Counted from the first letter of the stretch, positions 7,025 to 16,081 are shown. The stretch: 64,000 nucleotides of DNA from an uncultured Prevotellaceae bacterium (GCA_946415365.1 CAMKSE010000003.1:124001-188000); one strand, 5' to 3'. The notes: a model not told the origin generated them from the sequence alone. Program-made: numbers and translations.

Positions 7025-9778
7025 ATGAAGACAAAATTATCAATCACACTGACCGTATTGTTGATGATGATCTGTGTCAGTGTAACTGCACAGTCAGGGG
7101 GGGCATTAAATGGTTATACAGGAAAATCGATCGTCAGCAATACTGACGGTATTGCCTCTGCCATCATGAGGGGCTCTTACCAAAGCGACGTAGATCAAAA
7201 TGGAGATAACAAAGTGAACGCGGTTGACATCGTTCGTTATATTAATATGACGTCTGTGAATATTAAAATAAAAAACAATACTTCTGCAGCCATTTCATTA
7301 AGTCCACGAGTCAAGTTCGTTCTAAGCAGCAAAAGTACTGACGCTGCATGGTTGGGTGCTCCAGGATCTGTTATCTCTATCAATAGTAATGATTTTGTAG
7401 AATTCAAAAACGTATTGATACCCAACAGTAAAAATTTAATAGGACAGACCTTTGCTAATGATTCTGAATTGGAGGGCCTATCAAGCAATGTCATTTTATA
7501 TGATACTCCAGAGAATGGTTGGAATTCAACCACAATAGTTCCTGGAAAGATGGATCCTTCTATTAAGTTTGAGGCAGGAAATAACTATGAAATAAGTATC
7601 GGTTCAAATAGTTCTTCTGATCCTGCTCCTGTTAATCCCCAACCGACAACTGATAATGTCACAGCTTCTGTAACCATTGTGAACAACTCGGGAACTGCTA
7701 AGACGTTCGATGGTAAGATTTGCTTTATCACATATGGTAGCTATCCCGCAATTAATTATACCGGCCATTTCACTGTGGTAGGAACTTGCTCTGGTGCCAG
7801 TTTGACGATTCCGGCTAGTGGCCGTCAGACTTACACTGTAACATTTGCAAAGGACGACAATCAGACTCCTACTGTCGCTTTAGGCATGCCTTTTGCTAGT
7901 CAAGGACAACTTGTGGGATATAGCTCAAACAATGGTTTATATATAAACAATACTTTTACCGCATGTACAAATATTAGTACGAGTACCACGTTTGCGCAAG
8001 GAGGGCAATATACAATGACCATACCTGGATCAGGAAGTACTGTTGATCCTACTCCAGTTGATCCGACTCCGACTCAACCGACAACGGGCAGCGTCACCAC
8101 AACTGTAACTATGGTGAACAACTCGGGAGCAGCTGTGACATTCGATGGTAAGGTATGTTTCTTGACCTATGGAACGTATAGTGGCTATACTGGTTATTTC
8201 ACTGTAAGAGGAACTTGCTCTGGTGCCAGTTTGACGATTCCGGCTAGTGGCCGTCAGACTTACACTGTAACATTTGCAAAGGACAATAGTCAGACTCCCA
8301 CCGTTGCTTTGGGCATGCCTTTTGCTAGTGCAGCACAGATTGCATCGTCATCGTATGGCGCAAATAATGGATATTATGTAAACAATGTTTTCACCGCATG
8401 TACAAATATTAGTACGAGTACTACGTTTTCGCAAGGAGGGCAATATACAATGACCATACCTGGATCAGGAAGTACTGTTGATCCTACTCCAGTTGATCCG
8501 ACTCCGACTCAACCGACAACGGGCAGCGTCACCACAACTGTAACTATGGTGAACAACTCAGGCAGTGCTAAGACGTTTGATGGTAGAGTTTGTTTCATAA
8601 CCTATGGAACGTATAGTGGCTATACAGGTTACTTCAGAATTAAGGGTACCTGCTCTGGTGCCAGTCTCACTATCCCTGCCGGTGGCAGACAGACTTACAC
8701 TATAACATTTGAAAAGAACGATCAACAGACTCCTTCTGTAGCTGTTGGCATGCATTTCGCTAGTCAGGCACAGCGTGCACAGTTCCAGTCCAACAATGGT
8801 TACTATATAAATGGAAGTTGTTATACCTGTAATGATTTTAGCACAAACGATACCTTCAGGAATGGTGGACAGTATACAATGGTTATTCCCGCCAATACGC
8901 ATGAGTGGTCATCAAGTTCAACAGCTACTCCGACTCAACCGACTACAGGCAGTGTTACCACAACTGTAACTATGGTGAACAACTCAGGAAGTGCTAAGAC
9001 GTTTGATGGTAGAGTTTGTTTCATAACCTATGGAACGTATAGTGGCTATACAGGTTACTTCAGAATTAAGGGTACCTGCTCTGGTGCCAGTCTCACTATC
9101 CCTGCCGGTGGCAGACAGACTTACACTATAACATTTGAAAAGAACGATCAACAGACTCCTTCTGTAGCTGTTGGCATGCATTTCGCTAGTCAGGCACAGC
9201 GTGCACAGTTCCAGTCCAACAATGGTTACTATATAAATGGAAGTTGTTATACCTGTAATGATTTTAGCACAAACGATACCTTCAGGAATGGTGGACAGTA
9301 CACGATGGTTATTCCCGCCAATACGCATGAGTGGTCATCAAGTTCAACGGTTACTCCTGTTAATCCGACCCCAACAGCAGGAAGTGTTACCACTACTGTA
9401 ACTATGGTGAACAACTCAGGCAGTGCTAAGACGTTTGATGGTAGAGTTTGTTTCATAACCTATGGAACGTATAGTGGCTATACAGGTTACTTCAGAATTA
9501 AGGGTACCTGCTCTGGTGCCAGTCTCACTATCCCTGCCGGTGGCAGACAGACTTACACTATAACATTTGAAAAGAACGATCAACAGACTCCTTCTGTAGC
9601 TGTTGGCATGCATTTCGCTAGTCAGGCACAGCGTGCACAGTTCCAGTCCAACAATGGTTACTATATAAATGGAAGTTGTTATACCTGTAATGATTTTAGC
9701 ACAAACGATACCTTCAGGAATGGTGGACAGTATACAATGGTTATTCCCGCCAACACGCATGAGTGGTCATCCAATTAA
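7025..9778 (+). CDS. Secreted tandem-repeat protein with single dockerin-like motif
   Basis: A 917-residue exported protein with a signal peptide ending near residue 22 (VTAQ). Next comes one dockerin-like calcium-loop stretch (DQNGDNKVNAVDIV, about 57-70), then one divergent and five related domains of about 125-140 residues joined by Pro/Thr linkers (for example DPTPVDPTPT). Each repeat opens with TVTMVNNSG and has paired Cys residues (GTCSGASLTIP). The last three repeats are nearly identical at the DNA level. I do not recognise the domain; it looks like an all-beta adhesin or binding module. The gene has its own promoter and a downstream terminator. A seven-G tract at codons 25-27, just after the signal peptide, could switch it off by slippage. 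Confidence 0.8.
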   Translation: MKTKLSITLTVLLMMICVSVTAQSGGALNGYTGKSIVSNTDGIASAIMRGSYQSDVDQNGDNKVNAVDIVRYINMTSVNIKIKNNTSAAISLSPRVKFVLSSKSTDAAWLGAPGSVISINSNDFVEFKNVLIPNSKNLIGQTFANDSELEGLSSNVILYDTPENGWNSTTIVPGKMDPSIKFEAGNNYEISIGSNSSSDPAPVNPQPTTDNVTASVTIVNNSGTAKTFDGKICFITYGSYPAINYTGHFTVVGTCSGASLTIPASGRQTYTVTFAKDDNQTPTVALGMPFASQGQLVGYSSNNGLYINNTFTACTNISTSTTFAQGGQYTMTIPGSGSTVDPTPVDPTPTQPTTGSVTTTVTMVNNSGAAVTFDGKVCFLTYGTYSGYTGYFTVRGTCSGASLTIPASGRQTYTVTFAKDNSQTPTVALGMPFASAAQIASSSYGANNGYYVNNVFTACTNISTSTTFSQGGQYTMTIPGSGSTVDPTPVDPTPTQPTTGSVTTTVTMVNNSGSAKTFDGRVCFITYGTYSGYTGYFRIKGTCSGASLTIPAGGRQTYTITFEKNDQQTPSVAVGMHFASQAQRAQFQSNNGYYINGSCYTCNDFSTNDTFRNGGQYTMVIPANTHEWSSSSTATPTQPTTGSVTTTVTMVNNSGSAKTFDGRVCFITYGTYSGYTGYFRIKGTCSGASLTIPAGGRQTYTITFEKNDQQTPSVAVGMHFASQAQRAQFQSNNGYYINGSCYTCNDFSTNDTFRNGGQYTMVIPANTHEWSSSSTVTPVNPTPTAGSVTTTVTMVNNSGSAKTFDGRVCFITYGTYSGYTGYFRIKGTCSGASLTIPAGGRQTYTITFEKNDQQTPSVAVGMHFASQAQRAQFQSNNGYYINGSCYTCNDFSTNDTFRNGGQYTMVIPANTHEWSSN
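7655..9770 (+). repeat. Five tandem domain repeats; last three near-identical
   Basis: Units begin near 7655, 8086, 8518, 8944 and 9382, with periods of about 426-432 bp. Units 3-5 (about 8530-8912, 8956-9338, 9388-9770) differ at very few bases. The Pro/Thr linker at about 8028-8122 is repeated almost exactly at 8460-8555. This pattern favours recombination that changes copy number. Confidence 0.9.
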
Positions 9779-9790
9779 CCACTATTCATG

Positions 9791-9835
9791 AACTAAAAGA
9801 GGAAAGATCATAAAGGTCTTTCCTCTTTTTAGTTT
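9791..9835. terminator. Bidirectional intrinsic terminator
   Basis: A stem of about 17 bp (AACTAAAAGAGGAAAGA pairing with TCTTTCCTCTTTTTAGTT, one-base bulge) lies between the convergent repeat-protein and SGNH genes, with A/T tracts on both sides. Confidence 0.85.
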
Positions 9836-9849
9836 ATATAATGCCCAGA

Positions 9850-10773
9850 CTATTTCAGAATCTTGTTGAGGTCATTACCAACTCTCTTTGAAAACAGATC
9901 ATTACCCTTTGTATTCAAATGGATATCATCCTTAAAATAAGTAGTGTCATTCTCAAACAGATCTTGATAATTCAAAATTGTAAGGTCGTGGCCTTTCGTA
10001 ATGCTGTCTATCAGATTCCAAAAACCATCCATGTCAAAGTAGGTCGAAGCCACTTCAGACATAATGGGGGAGCATATTAACATCAACTTAATATTATTTG
10101 CGGAACAGTCGTCAATGAATTGCTTGAACAAAGAAATGTTTTCTGGTGTACATTCAAACTTCTGTTTACCTCCAATTAATGCATTCTTGTGAAATCCTAC
10201 ATCACCTGATGAGGAGGCATTACCTTGGCTTTCATCCAGATTATCAATCTCGTCAATCACCTTTGTCAATTTCCCCGCATATCTTACAAGCCTGAAGTTG
10301 TCTGAATATGACAACTCAGGAGTTATCTCTTTCAGAAAGCTGAAATTCTCACGTTCTATATAGGGGCACATGTCAATACTGTATCTAGGCATTACATAGT
10401 CAAAGAACGCCCATGGCCCGATCTCTTGTATGATATAGTCAGGACGAGAATTATGGGCTATGTATGTCTCGTACATGATATGATATTGATAAATGAAAGG
10501 GTAACCGGCAAAGCCAATGTTGAAACATTTCATCCCTAACATATGGCTGAGAATGGAATCATTGTAGGCAGAAGCACGTGAGTTGCCCATAATGATCAAT
10601 TTGGCATTGTTACCCTTGGTCTTATAAATCATATTGATTCTGGAATAAGGAGCAGTGCTTTTACATTGATATGCCCTTCGTTCAAACTTTAGTGATATCG
10701 GATATACTACTGCGGAGATGAGTAGCAGTACTATCGAAATAAACAATAACGCATTCTTGAGGAACCTAGTCAT
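9850..10773 (-). CDS. SGNH-like protein, partner of MBOAT
   Basis: A 307-residue protein with an N-terminal membrane anchor (about residues 7-26) and an SGNH-hydrolase-like domain. Block I is GNSR (63-66) with the expected Ser65, and the C-terminal catalytic pair is Asp282-x-x-His285 in KDDIHLNTKG. It lies 12 bp downstream of the MBOAT reading frame and is the last gene of a minus-strand group running MIP18-like gene, lpxH, MBOAT, SGNH. Like its counterpart at 4175 it probably assists O-acylation of a surface glycan. Unlike that counterpart it keeps a normal Ser nucleophile. The acceptor is unknown. Confidence 0.8.
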   Translation of the reverse strand: MTRFLKNALLFISIVLLLISAVVYPISLKFERRAYQCKSTAPYSRINMIYKTKGNNAKLIIMGNSRASAYNDSILSHMLGMKCFNIGFAGYPFIYQYHIMYETYIAHNSRPDYIIQEIGPWAFFDYVMPRYSIDMCPYIERENFSFLKEITPELSYSDNFRLVRYAGKLTKVIDEIDNLDESQGNASSSGDVGFHKNALIGGKQKFECTPENISLFKQFIDDCSANNIKLMLICSPIMSEVASTYFDMDGFWNLIDSITKGHDLTILNYQDLFENDTTYFKDDIHLNTKGNDLFSKRVGNDLNKILK

Positions 10774-10785
10774 GGAGCGTATTCG

Positions 10786-12221
10786 TTAGAATTGGAAATA
10801 TATAAACTTACTGATGCTGTCTGCCATATAGAAGTAGGAGAAAACTGCAATACCAATGCAAATTGCCCATTTGACGAACTGCGATTTTATTCCTTGCATG
10901 AGGAGAACAAAGGGTTTGTCTCTCTGCCACCATTCTATAGTTAAGAAGGCAAAGCATAATATCAATTCCTTTAAGCCGTATAAGGCAGTCGGATTGAAGA
11001 ACTTATTTGTGCAAATGGATTGTAAGAATCCAGAGGCTTGACTCATGGAGTCTGAACGGAAAATAATCCATCCTATAACGACCAAGAAGAATGTAACAAT
11101 CATCTGCATGGCCTCCCTAATGTTTGGCAGATAATGACCAAATGCAACAATGTGCTTATACTTTGAATTGATGCCGAGGATAATGTAGAATGATAGCAGT
11201 GTCGCGTGGAACAATCCCCAGCATACAAATGTCCAGTCGGCACCGTGCCATAATCCACTGACACCCCAGACAATAAAAACATTTCTGATGACCTTCCATT
11301 TCGAGCACCTGCTTCCTCCTAACGGTATGTATATATAATCACGAAACCACGTCATTAAGGATATATGCCATCTGCGCCAGAATTCGGGTATTGATCTTGA
11401 GAAATATGGATTGTCGAAATTCTTTGTCAACTGGATTCCAAATAGTTTTGCGCAGCCAATGGCATGTCACTGTATCCAGAGAAATCACAGTATATTTGGA
11501 AGGTGAATAGAACGCCCAATATGAGAAGTGTCAGTCCCGGTATTTCCTGATACTGGTTCCAGTAAAAATCTACGATGATGGCGCATCTGTCTGCAATCAA
11601 TATCTTTTTCACAAATCCCCATAGAATTTGCTTGCCTCCGTCCACAGCTCTGTCATAGTTGAACGTGCGGCTATGCTGGAACTGTGGCAACAGGTTGGTC
11701 GCTCTTTCAATAGGACCAGCTACCAATTGGGGGAGGAAGCAGATATAGGCAAAGAATTCCACAATGTCGTGAGTTGCAGGCAACTTCTTCTTATAGACGT
11801 CAATGGTGTAGCTGAGTGCCTGGAAGGTATAGAAACTGATTCCCACGGGCAGTATAACGTCCAGCGTCACCCAGTCTATTTGATAGCCAATACTACGGAA
11901 TAACCCCTCAAAACTTTCCATGAAGAAGTTGTAATACTTAAATACACCAAGTATCAACAAATTCAGTGTGATATTGGCAAAACTCACCATCCACTGCCAT
12001 TTCCGTCTCCCCTCGTAACGCTCTAGTAAAATGCCGCTCGCATAACTGCAGATAGATGTGATTGCAATAAGAAACAGGAAGCGCCAATCCCACCATCCAT
12101 AGAATACATAACTTGCTGCTACGAGAAATAAGTTCTGTATTTTCCTTGACTTAAATACGAACCAATAGAGTAAAAAGACTATTGGCAAAAATAGTAAGAA
12201 ATCAAAAGAGTTAAAAAGCAT
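10786..12221 (-). pseudogene. MBOAT O-acyltransferase interrupted by a one-base frameshift
   Basis: Two adjoining frames (11427-12221, 10786-11430) together encode one complete MBOAT protein of about 478 residues. The upstream frame is normal up to DFSGYSDM and then turns into an out-of-frame tail with an early stop. Restoring one base near 11463 (the coding strand reads ATGCCATTGG where ATGGCCATTGG is expected) gives SDMAIGCAKLFGIQLTKNFDNP, which joins smoothly to the second frame. The family blocks FWRRWHISLMTW and GLWHGADWTF are intact. The lesion may be a real inactivation or a sequencing error; the rest of the gene shows no decay. It lies between lpxH and the SGNH partner. Confidence 0.85.
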
Positions 12222-12259
12222 TTCTTCTTATTTATTTCTTTGTGGTTGGTTCACTTTAA

Positions 12260-13024
12260 TTATGGTTTACTTTCTCCCTCGATGTATTGTGACATCAAGA
12301 GATGGTCACCGTCGTAAACAACATAAGTGAACTGATTGATCCAGTCGCCGAGGATGATCATTCGTGCTCTTTTGGTAAGTTGAAGGTCCAACTCGATATG
12401 CCGGTGGCCATAGATAAAATAGTCGACATTGGAGTGATATTGGATATATTTCTTGGTGTAGAGAACCAGATGTTCACGGTTTTCACCCATATAGGCAGGC
12501 TCCTCACCATTATTGTGTTTCAACCTGCTGTGCTTGGCCCAGTTCAGCCCAAGCCACATACCCCAGCGGGGGTGGATTGCTGAGAAACCCCACTGACAGA
12601 AACGTGAGTGGAAAATGGAGCGAATCAGTTTGAATGACTTACTGGGATCGCCCAGCCCGTCGCCATGGGCCAGATAGAACATCTTGCCGTATATCTCTGT
12701 GGTCTCGGGCTGTTTGTGAAGAATCACGCCACATTCCTTTTCCAGATAGTCATAGGCCCAGATGTCGTGGTTACCGATGAAGTAATGTACTTCCACGCCC
12801 ATGTCCGTCAGTTCCGATATTTTTCCTAAGAATCTTGTGAAGCCTTTCGGCACCACGTATTTGTATTCGTACCAGAAGTCGAACATGTCTCCCAGCAGAT
12901 ATATTGCGGCAGCTTTCTCCTTAATGGAGTCAAGGAACCTTACGAGCCTTCTCTCCTGCATCCTTCTGTGTGGGATGGCAAGCGACCCTAAGTGGGCATC
13001 GGATAAAAAGTAGATATTCTTCAT
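12260..13024 (-). CDS. lpxH: UDP-2,3-diacylglucosamine pyrophosphohydrolase LpxH-like
   Basis: A 254-residue calcineurin-type metallophosphoesterase. The metal ligands are readable as DAH (Asp9, His11), GDMFD (Asp46, Asp49), GNHD (residues 84-87) and the late GHRH motif. Length and motif spacing fit LpxH, which cleaves UDP-diacylglucosamine to lipid X in lipid A synthesis at the inner membrane. It follows the MIP18-like gene by 27 bp in the same orientation and precedes the MBOAT gene. Other UDP-sugar hydrolases of the fold cannot be fully excluded, but the match to LpxH is good. Confidence 0.85.
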   Translation of the reverse strand: MKNIYFLSDAHLGSLAIPHRRMQERRLVRFLDSIKEKAAAIYLLGDMFDFWYEYKYVVPKGFTRFLGKISELTDMGVEVHYFIGNHDIWAYDYLEKECGVILHKQPETTEIYGKMFYLAHGDGLGDPSKSFKLIRSIFHSRFCQWGFSAIHPRWGMWLGLNWAKHSRLKHNNGEEPAYMGENREHLVLYTKKYIQYHSNVDYFIYGHRHIELDLQLTKRARMIILGDWINQFTYVVYDGDHLLMSQYIEGESKP

Positions 13025-13051
13025 CTGTGATGATCTTTGTAATCTGTCGCT

Positions 13052-13411
13052 TTAGTCGAAACCGAGTTCTACCCTTGCTTCCTCACTCATCATACTCTGG
13101 TCCCATGCGGGCTCAAAGACAAGATTGACGTTTGACCCCTTGACGCCTTCGACGCTCTCCACTTTCGTGCGTACATCTTCTAAGATATAGTCTGCGGCAG
13201 GGCAGTTGGGGGCTGTGAAGGTCATTTCGAGCTCGACGATGGCATTCGGGCCATCGTCAGGGTCTGTATGATCCACGGAAGCATCTTCTTGCACGTCGAT
13301 TTTGTAGATCATTCCCAGGTCATAGATGTTGACGGGAATCTCGGGGTCGTAGACGGTCTTCAACACATCCACGATCCGCTCTTCTATCTGAGTCTTCTCT
13401 TCTTGTGTCAT
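13052..13411 (-). CDS. MIP18/DUF59 family iron-sulfur assembly protein (SufT-like)
   Basis: A 119-residue protein with the MIP18 signatures DPEIPVNIYDLG (22-33) and TAPNCPAAD, containing the conserved Cys70. The family takes part in iron-sulfur cluster assembly or delivery (SufT, PaaD, eukaryotic Cia2). I chose the ATG at 13411: the upstream in-frame TTG at 13423 falls inside the -7 box TATCTTTG, which is transcribed poorly or not at all. With that promoter the leader is only a few bases, so the mRNA may be nearly leaderless. The gene is followed by lpxH. Three phased palindromes lie upstream at 13471-13526. Confidence 0.85.
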   Translation of the reverse strand: MTQEEKTQIEERIVDVLKTVYDPEIPVNIYDLGMIYKIDVQEDASVDHTDPDDGPNAIVELEMTFTAPNCPAADYILEDVRTKVESVEGVKGSNVNLVFEPAWDQSMMSEEARVELGFD

Positions 13412-13420
13412 AATCGAGTG

Positions 13421-13428
13421 CAAAGATA
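13421..13428 (-). promoter_or_regulatory. -7 box of the MIP18-lpxH operon
   Basis: TATCTTTG on the minus strand ends 9 bases before the start codon at 13411. No good -33 TTTG is visible at the usual distance, which would fit a promoter that depends on an activator. Confidence 0.55.
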
Positions 13429-13470
13429 CGCATTTTTGCTTAATTATTCATAAGTTTGCAGAAAAATGTG

Positions 13471-13526
13471 TGAGTTAACTCAAATCATCGAACGAGTTAA
13501 CTCATTTGATTGAATGAGTTAACTCA
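13471..13526. repeat. Three GAGTTAACTC palindromes with 22-bp period
   Basis: Perfect palindromes TGAGTTAACTCA (13471-13482), GAGTTAACTC (13494-13503) and TGAGTTAACTCA (13515-13526) have centres exactly 22 bp apart. They lie about 45-105 bp upstream of the MIP18-lpxH promoter and downstream of radC. Operator sites for a dimeric regulator, or a 22-bp repeat element as at 46190-46428, are both possible. Confidence 0.85.
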
Positions 13527-13548
13527 GCATTTTTCAGAACCTTTTTAC

Positions 13549-13579
13549 GGTAAGTGTGCTCATGAGCACTTGCTTTACC
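13549..13579. repeat. Inverted repeat downstream of radC
   Basis: GGTAA and TTACC flank the perfect 14-bp palindrome GTGCTCATGAGCAC. No T-tract follows on either strand, so it is not a standard terminator. The rest of the 13527-13692 gap shows nothing recognisable. Confidence 0.6.
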
Positions 13580-13692
13580 AAAACTGACGAGGAAGCCCCT
13601 CCGAAGCTGTCGCACCAATGGATTTATATCCCAGAGGAAACGCAGAAATGTTTCTTTTTCTTAGTTCTATTTATATCTTTGTATCGTGTTTT

Positions 13693-14379
13693 TCAGCACC
13701 GGCCCTGTTCGTGGAAGGAATAGTATTGCCCGTCTGTGACGATGACGTGGTCGAGAAAGTGGATATTCATCACTTCGCAAGCACGATCAAGACTTCTCGT
13801 CAGTATCTCATCGGCCTTGCTGGGGGAGAGATTGCCTGAGGGGTGGTTGTGACAGACGGCGAGGATGGTGCAGTTTGCGAGGACAGCCTCCTTCATGATG
13901 ATGCGGATATCAACGGCTGTCTCCGTGATGCCGCCATGAGAGATGCGCACTTTCTTGATGAGACGGTAGTGCTGGTTCAGCAGCAGTGCCCAGAACTCTT
14001 CAACGTCAAGATCCTGCATAACGGGATGCATGTGGTTGTAGATACGGGTGGCAGTGCCTAAGTCCGGCCGTTCCTCTGGTGTCTCAGCCTGACGGCGCTT
14101 GCCCAGTTCGCAGGCAGCAAGAATGGTGATGGCCTTTGCCTCACCGATGCCGTTGTATTGGCAAAGTTCTCGGATGGTCATCTTACCCAGCGTGTTCAGG
14201 TTGTTGTTACAGTCGGCGAGTAGCCGTTTCATAAGGTCTACGGCACTCTCCTTCTGAGAGCCGGAACCGATAAGGATAGCCAGAAGTTCAGCATTGGTAA
14301 GTGCCTCAGTGCCAGCACTTGCCATTTTTTCGCGTGGACGGTCTTCTTCCGCCCATTGATTGATGTTGAGTTTCTTCAT
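13693..14379 (-). CDS. radC: RadC/JAB-domain DNA repair-family protein
   Basis: A 228-residue RadC-family protein. A helix-hairpin-helix region lies at about 60-85 (CQYNGIGEAKA). The C-terminal JAB/MPN metallo-domain has the HxH...D motif HNHPSGNLSPSKAD with His177, His179 and Asp190. The family is named for DNA repair but its biochemical role is unsettled. The gene is the last of the minus-strand series efp, GT2, radC, 30 bp after the GT2 gene. The plus-strand open frame overlapping its 3' end is a shadow. Confidence 0.9.
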   Translation of the reverse strand: MKKLNINQWAEEDRPREKMASAGTEALTNAELLAILIGSGSQKESAVDLMKRLLADCNNNLNTLGKMTIRELCQYNGIGEAKAITILAACELGKRRQAETPEERPDLGTATRIYNHMHPVMQDLDVEEFWALLLNQHYRLIKKVRISHGGITETAVDIRIIMKEAVLANCTILAVCHNHPSGNLSPSKADEILTRSLDRACEVMNIHFLDHVIVTDGQYYSFHEQGRC

Positions 14380-14409
14380 AGTGTTTAATTTAAGTTTATA
14401 GGGTTTGTG

Positions 14410-15447
14410 TTATTTGTAGAAGTTTTTTTCAAAGGCTGTAAATTCGTCTTGCTTTAGAATACATCGTTTCCACCATGATTCGATGAAGCCCAGTCCGTAG
14501 CCCATCAGTTGGACGAAGGCCGCAGGGACGGAGAGGATGCCCACTCGCAGACTCCGATTCTTGATGGTTGAGTCGATGCAGATGAGCAGACTATATAATA
14601 TAATAGGTATCCAGGGGGCGAAGCACATCCAGTAGAACTGGTCGCGGTCCACATAGTACATCAATGCCCGTCCTACGGCAGAGATAAGTATCAGGGCGAT
14701 GACACCTATGGTGAAGACCGTCGGCAACAGGTGGACGAGTTTCATCGTACCTGGATGGCGCTTTTCGAGATTGATGCGGGCGATGCCGCTGTTATACACC
14801 TGACGGAAGAATTTCCTGAAATCCGTGCGCCGTTTGTGCCACACCCACGCATCAGGGAAGAGTTGCGGTCTGTATCCTGCCTCCACGATGCGGTATGAGA
14901 AGTCGATGTCCTCACCGAAACGCATCTTAGAGAAACCTCCAAGTTGGAGATAGACATCACGGCGAATGCCCATGTTGAACGAGCGGGGATAGAATTTGTC
15001 AAGTTTGGCCTTGCCACCTCTGATGCCGCCGGTCGTGAAGAATGAGGTCATAGAGTAACTGATGGCTTTCTGCACAGGGGTAAAGGAGGGATGTGCCGCA
15101 TCAGGACCGCCAAAGGCTTCTACAGGATTTTGTCTCAATGCATCTTCGACAGCCTGAAGATAGCCTTCAGGCAACACGACGTCGGAGTCAAGAATCAGCA
15201 GATAATCTCCGTTGGCACGCTCTGCACCGTAGTTGCGGCTTTGTCCAGGACCACTGTTCTCCTTGGCGTAATAATACAAAACAAGGATGTCTGCGTATTT
15301 ATCGCAAACATCCTTGCAGGTCTTTACCGATCCGTCCTCCACAATAATGACCTCGAAATCCTTATGTGTCTGATTAGATAGGCTTTCGAGTAGTTCGTCC
15401 ACTTCATCTGGACGATTGAAGACAGGAACGATAATGGAGTATTTCAT
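14410..15447 (-). CDS. Family 2 glycosyltransferase with C-terminal membrane helices
   Basis: A 345-residue GT-A glycosyltransferase. It begins with IIVPVFNRPDE, has the nucleotide-sugar DSD motif at 87-89 and the later GEDIDFSYR block that supplies the catalytic base in GT2 enzymes. Two or three hydrophobic segments follow at about 245-320, so it is probably anchored at the inner membrane and uses a lipid-linked acceptor. Its ATG overlaps the efp stop by one base, indicating translational coupling. Sugar donor and product are unknown. Confidence 0.85.
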   Translation of the reverse strand: MKYSIIVPVFNRPDEVDELLESLSNQTHKDFEVIIVEDGSVKTCKDVCDKYADILVLYYYAKENSGPGQSRNYGAERANGDYLLILDSDVVLPEGYLQAVEDALRQNPVEAFGGPDAAHPSFTPVQKAISYSMTSFFTTGGIRGGKAKLDKFYPRSFNMGIRRDVYLQLGGFSKMRFGEDIDFSYRIVEAGYRPQLFPDAWVWHKRRTDFRKFFRQVYNSGIARINLEKRHPGTMKLVHLLPTVFTIGVIALILISAVGRALMYYVDRDQFYWMCFAPWIPIILYSLLICIDSTIKNRSLRVGILSVPAAFVQLMGYGLGFIESWWKRCILKQDEFTAFEKNFYK

Positions 15448-16013
15448 TATTCCTTCACACGCTGCAGGTAAGAACCGTCGCGGGTGTCAACCTGAATGAG
15501 GTCGCCTTCGTTGATGAACAAGGGAACGCGTACCTCAACACCTGTCTCCAGTGTGGCGGGCTTCAGTGTGTTGGTGGCGGTGTCACCCTTGATACCGGGC
15601 TCTGAGTGAGTAACGCGAAGGACAGTCTTCACAGGCATTTCAGCATAGAGAATGGTGCCGTCAGTGGTGTCGGAAACGACTTCCACGATGTCGCTCTCCT
15701 TCATAAACTCATGACCGATGACGAGTTCGTTGTCGATAGGAATCTGCTCAAAAGTCTCCTGGTTCATGAAGATACGGCCGCTCTGATCCTCGTAGAGGTA
15801 CTGATAGGGACGACGCTCGATGACCACGTCTTCCAGTTTCTCACCGATGTTGAAGCGACGCTCCAGCACACGTCCGTCAGAAACGTTCTTAACCTTGATA
15901 ATCATAATAGTGTTACCCTTGCCAGGTTTGCGGTGCTGGAAATCGATACAAACCCAAATGCCACCGTCCATGCGAATGGCAGTGCCTTTTTTAATGTCTT
16001 GTGAATTAATCAT
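15447..16013 (-). CDS. efp: Translation elongation factor P
   Basis: A 188-residue EF-P with the three OB-like domains of the family. It relieves ribosome stalling at polyproline. The modified-residue loop reads HRKPGKGNT with Lys32 at the tip, and the C-terminal domain block GDTATNTLKPATLETG is typical. No lysylation genes are visible in the window. It has its own promoter (16050-16081) divergent from rpmH, and its stop overlaps the start of a GT2 gene. Confidence 0.95.
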   Translation of the reverse strand: MINSQDIKKGTAIRMDGGIWVCIDFQHRKPGKGNTIMIIKVKNVSDGRVLERRFNIGEKLEDVVIERRPYQYLYEDQSGRIFMNQETFEQIPIDNELVIGHEFMKESDIVEVVSDTTDGTILYAEMPVKTVLRVTHSEPGIKGDTATNTLKPATLETGVEVRVPLFINEGDLIQVDTRDGSYLQRVKE

Positions 16014-16049
16014 ATACCTAAAATGTTACTATTATTTCGTTTTCGGGTG

Positions 16050-16081
16050 CAAAATTAGTGCAAATTGCGCGAAAAACCAAA
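16050..16081 (-). promoter_or_regulatory. efp promoter
   Basis: On the minus strand TTTG (plus 16078-16081) and TAATTTTG (plus 16050-16057) are separated by 20 bp, matching the Bacteroidetes -33/-7 consensus. Confidence 0.65.

Noticed and set aside
8558..9760. Three nearly identical 114-residue antisense frames
   Set aside because: They are shadows of the tandem DNA repeats in the 7025 gene.
13471..13526. Possible CRISPR or integron site
   Set aside because: Only three 12-bp palindromes with 10-12 bp gaps and no associated genes.
13549..13579. Terminator for radC
   Set aside because: Good inverted repeat, but no T-tract on the radC transcript side.
13618..13839. 73-residue plus-strand open frame
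   Set aside because: Mostly antisense to the 3' part of radC; no promoter or family feature.
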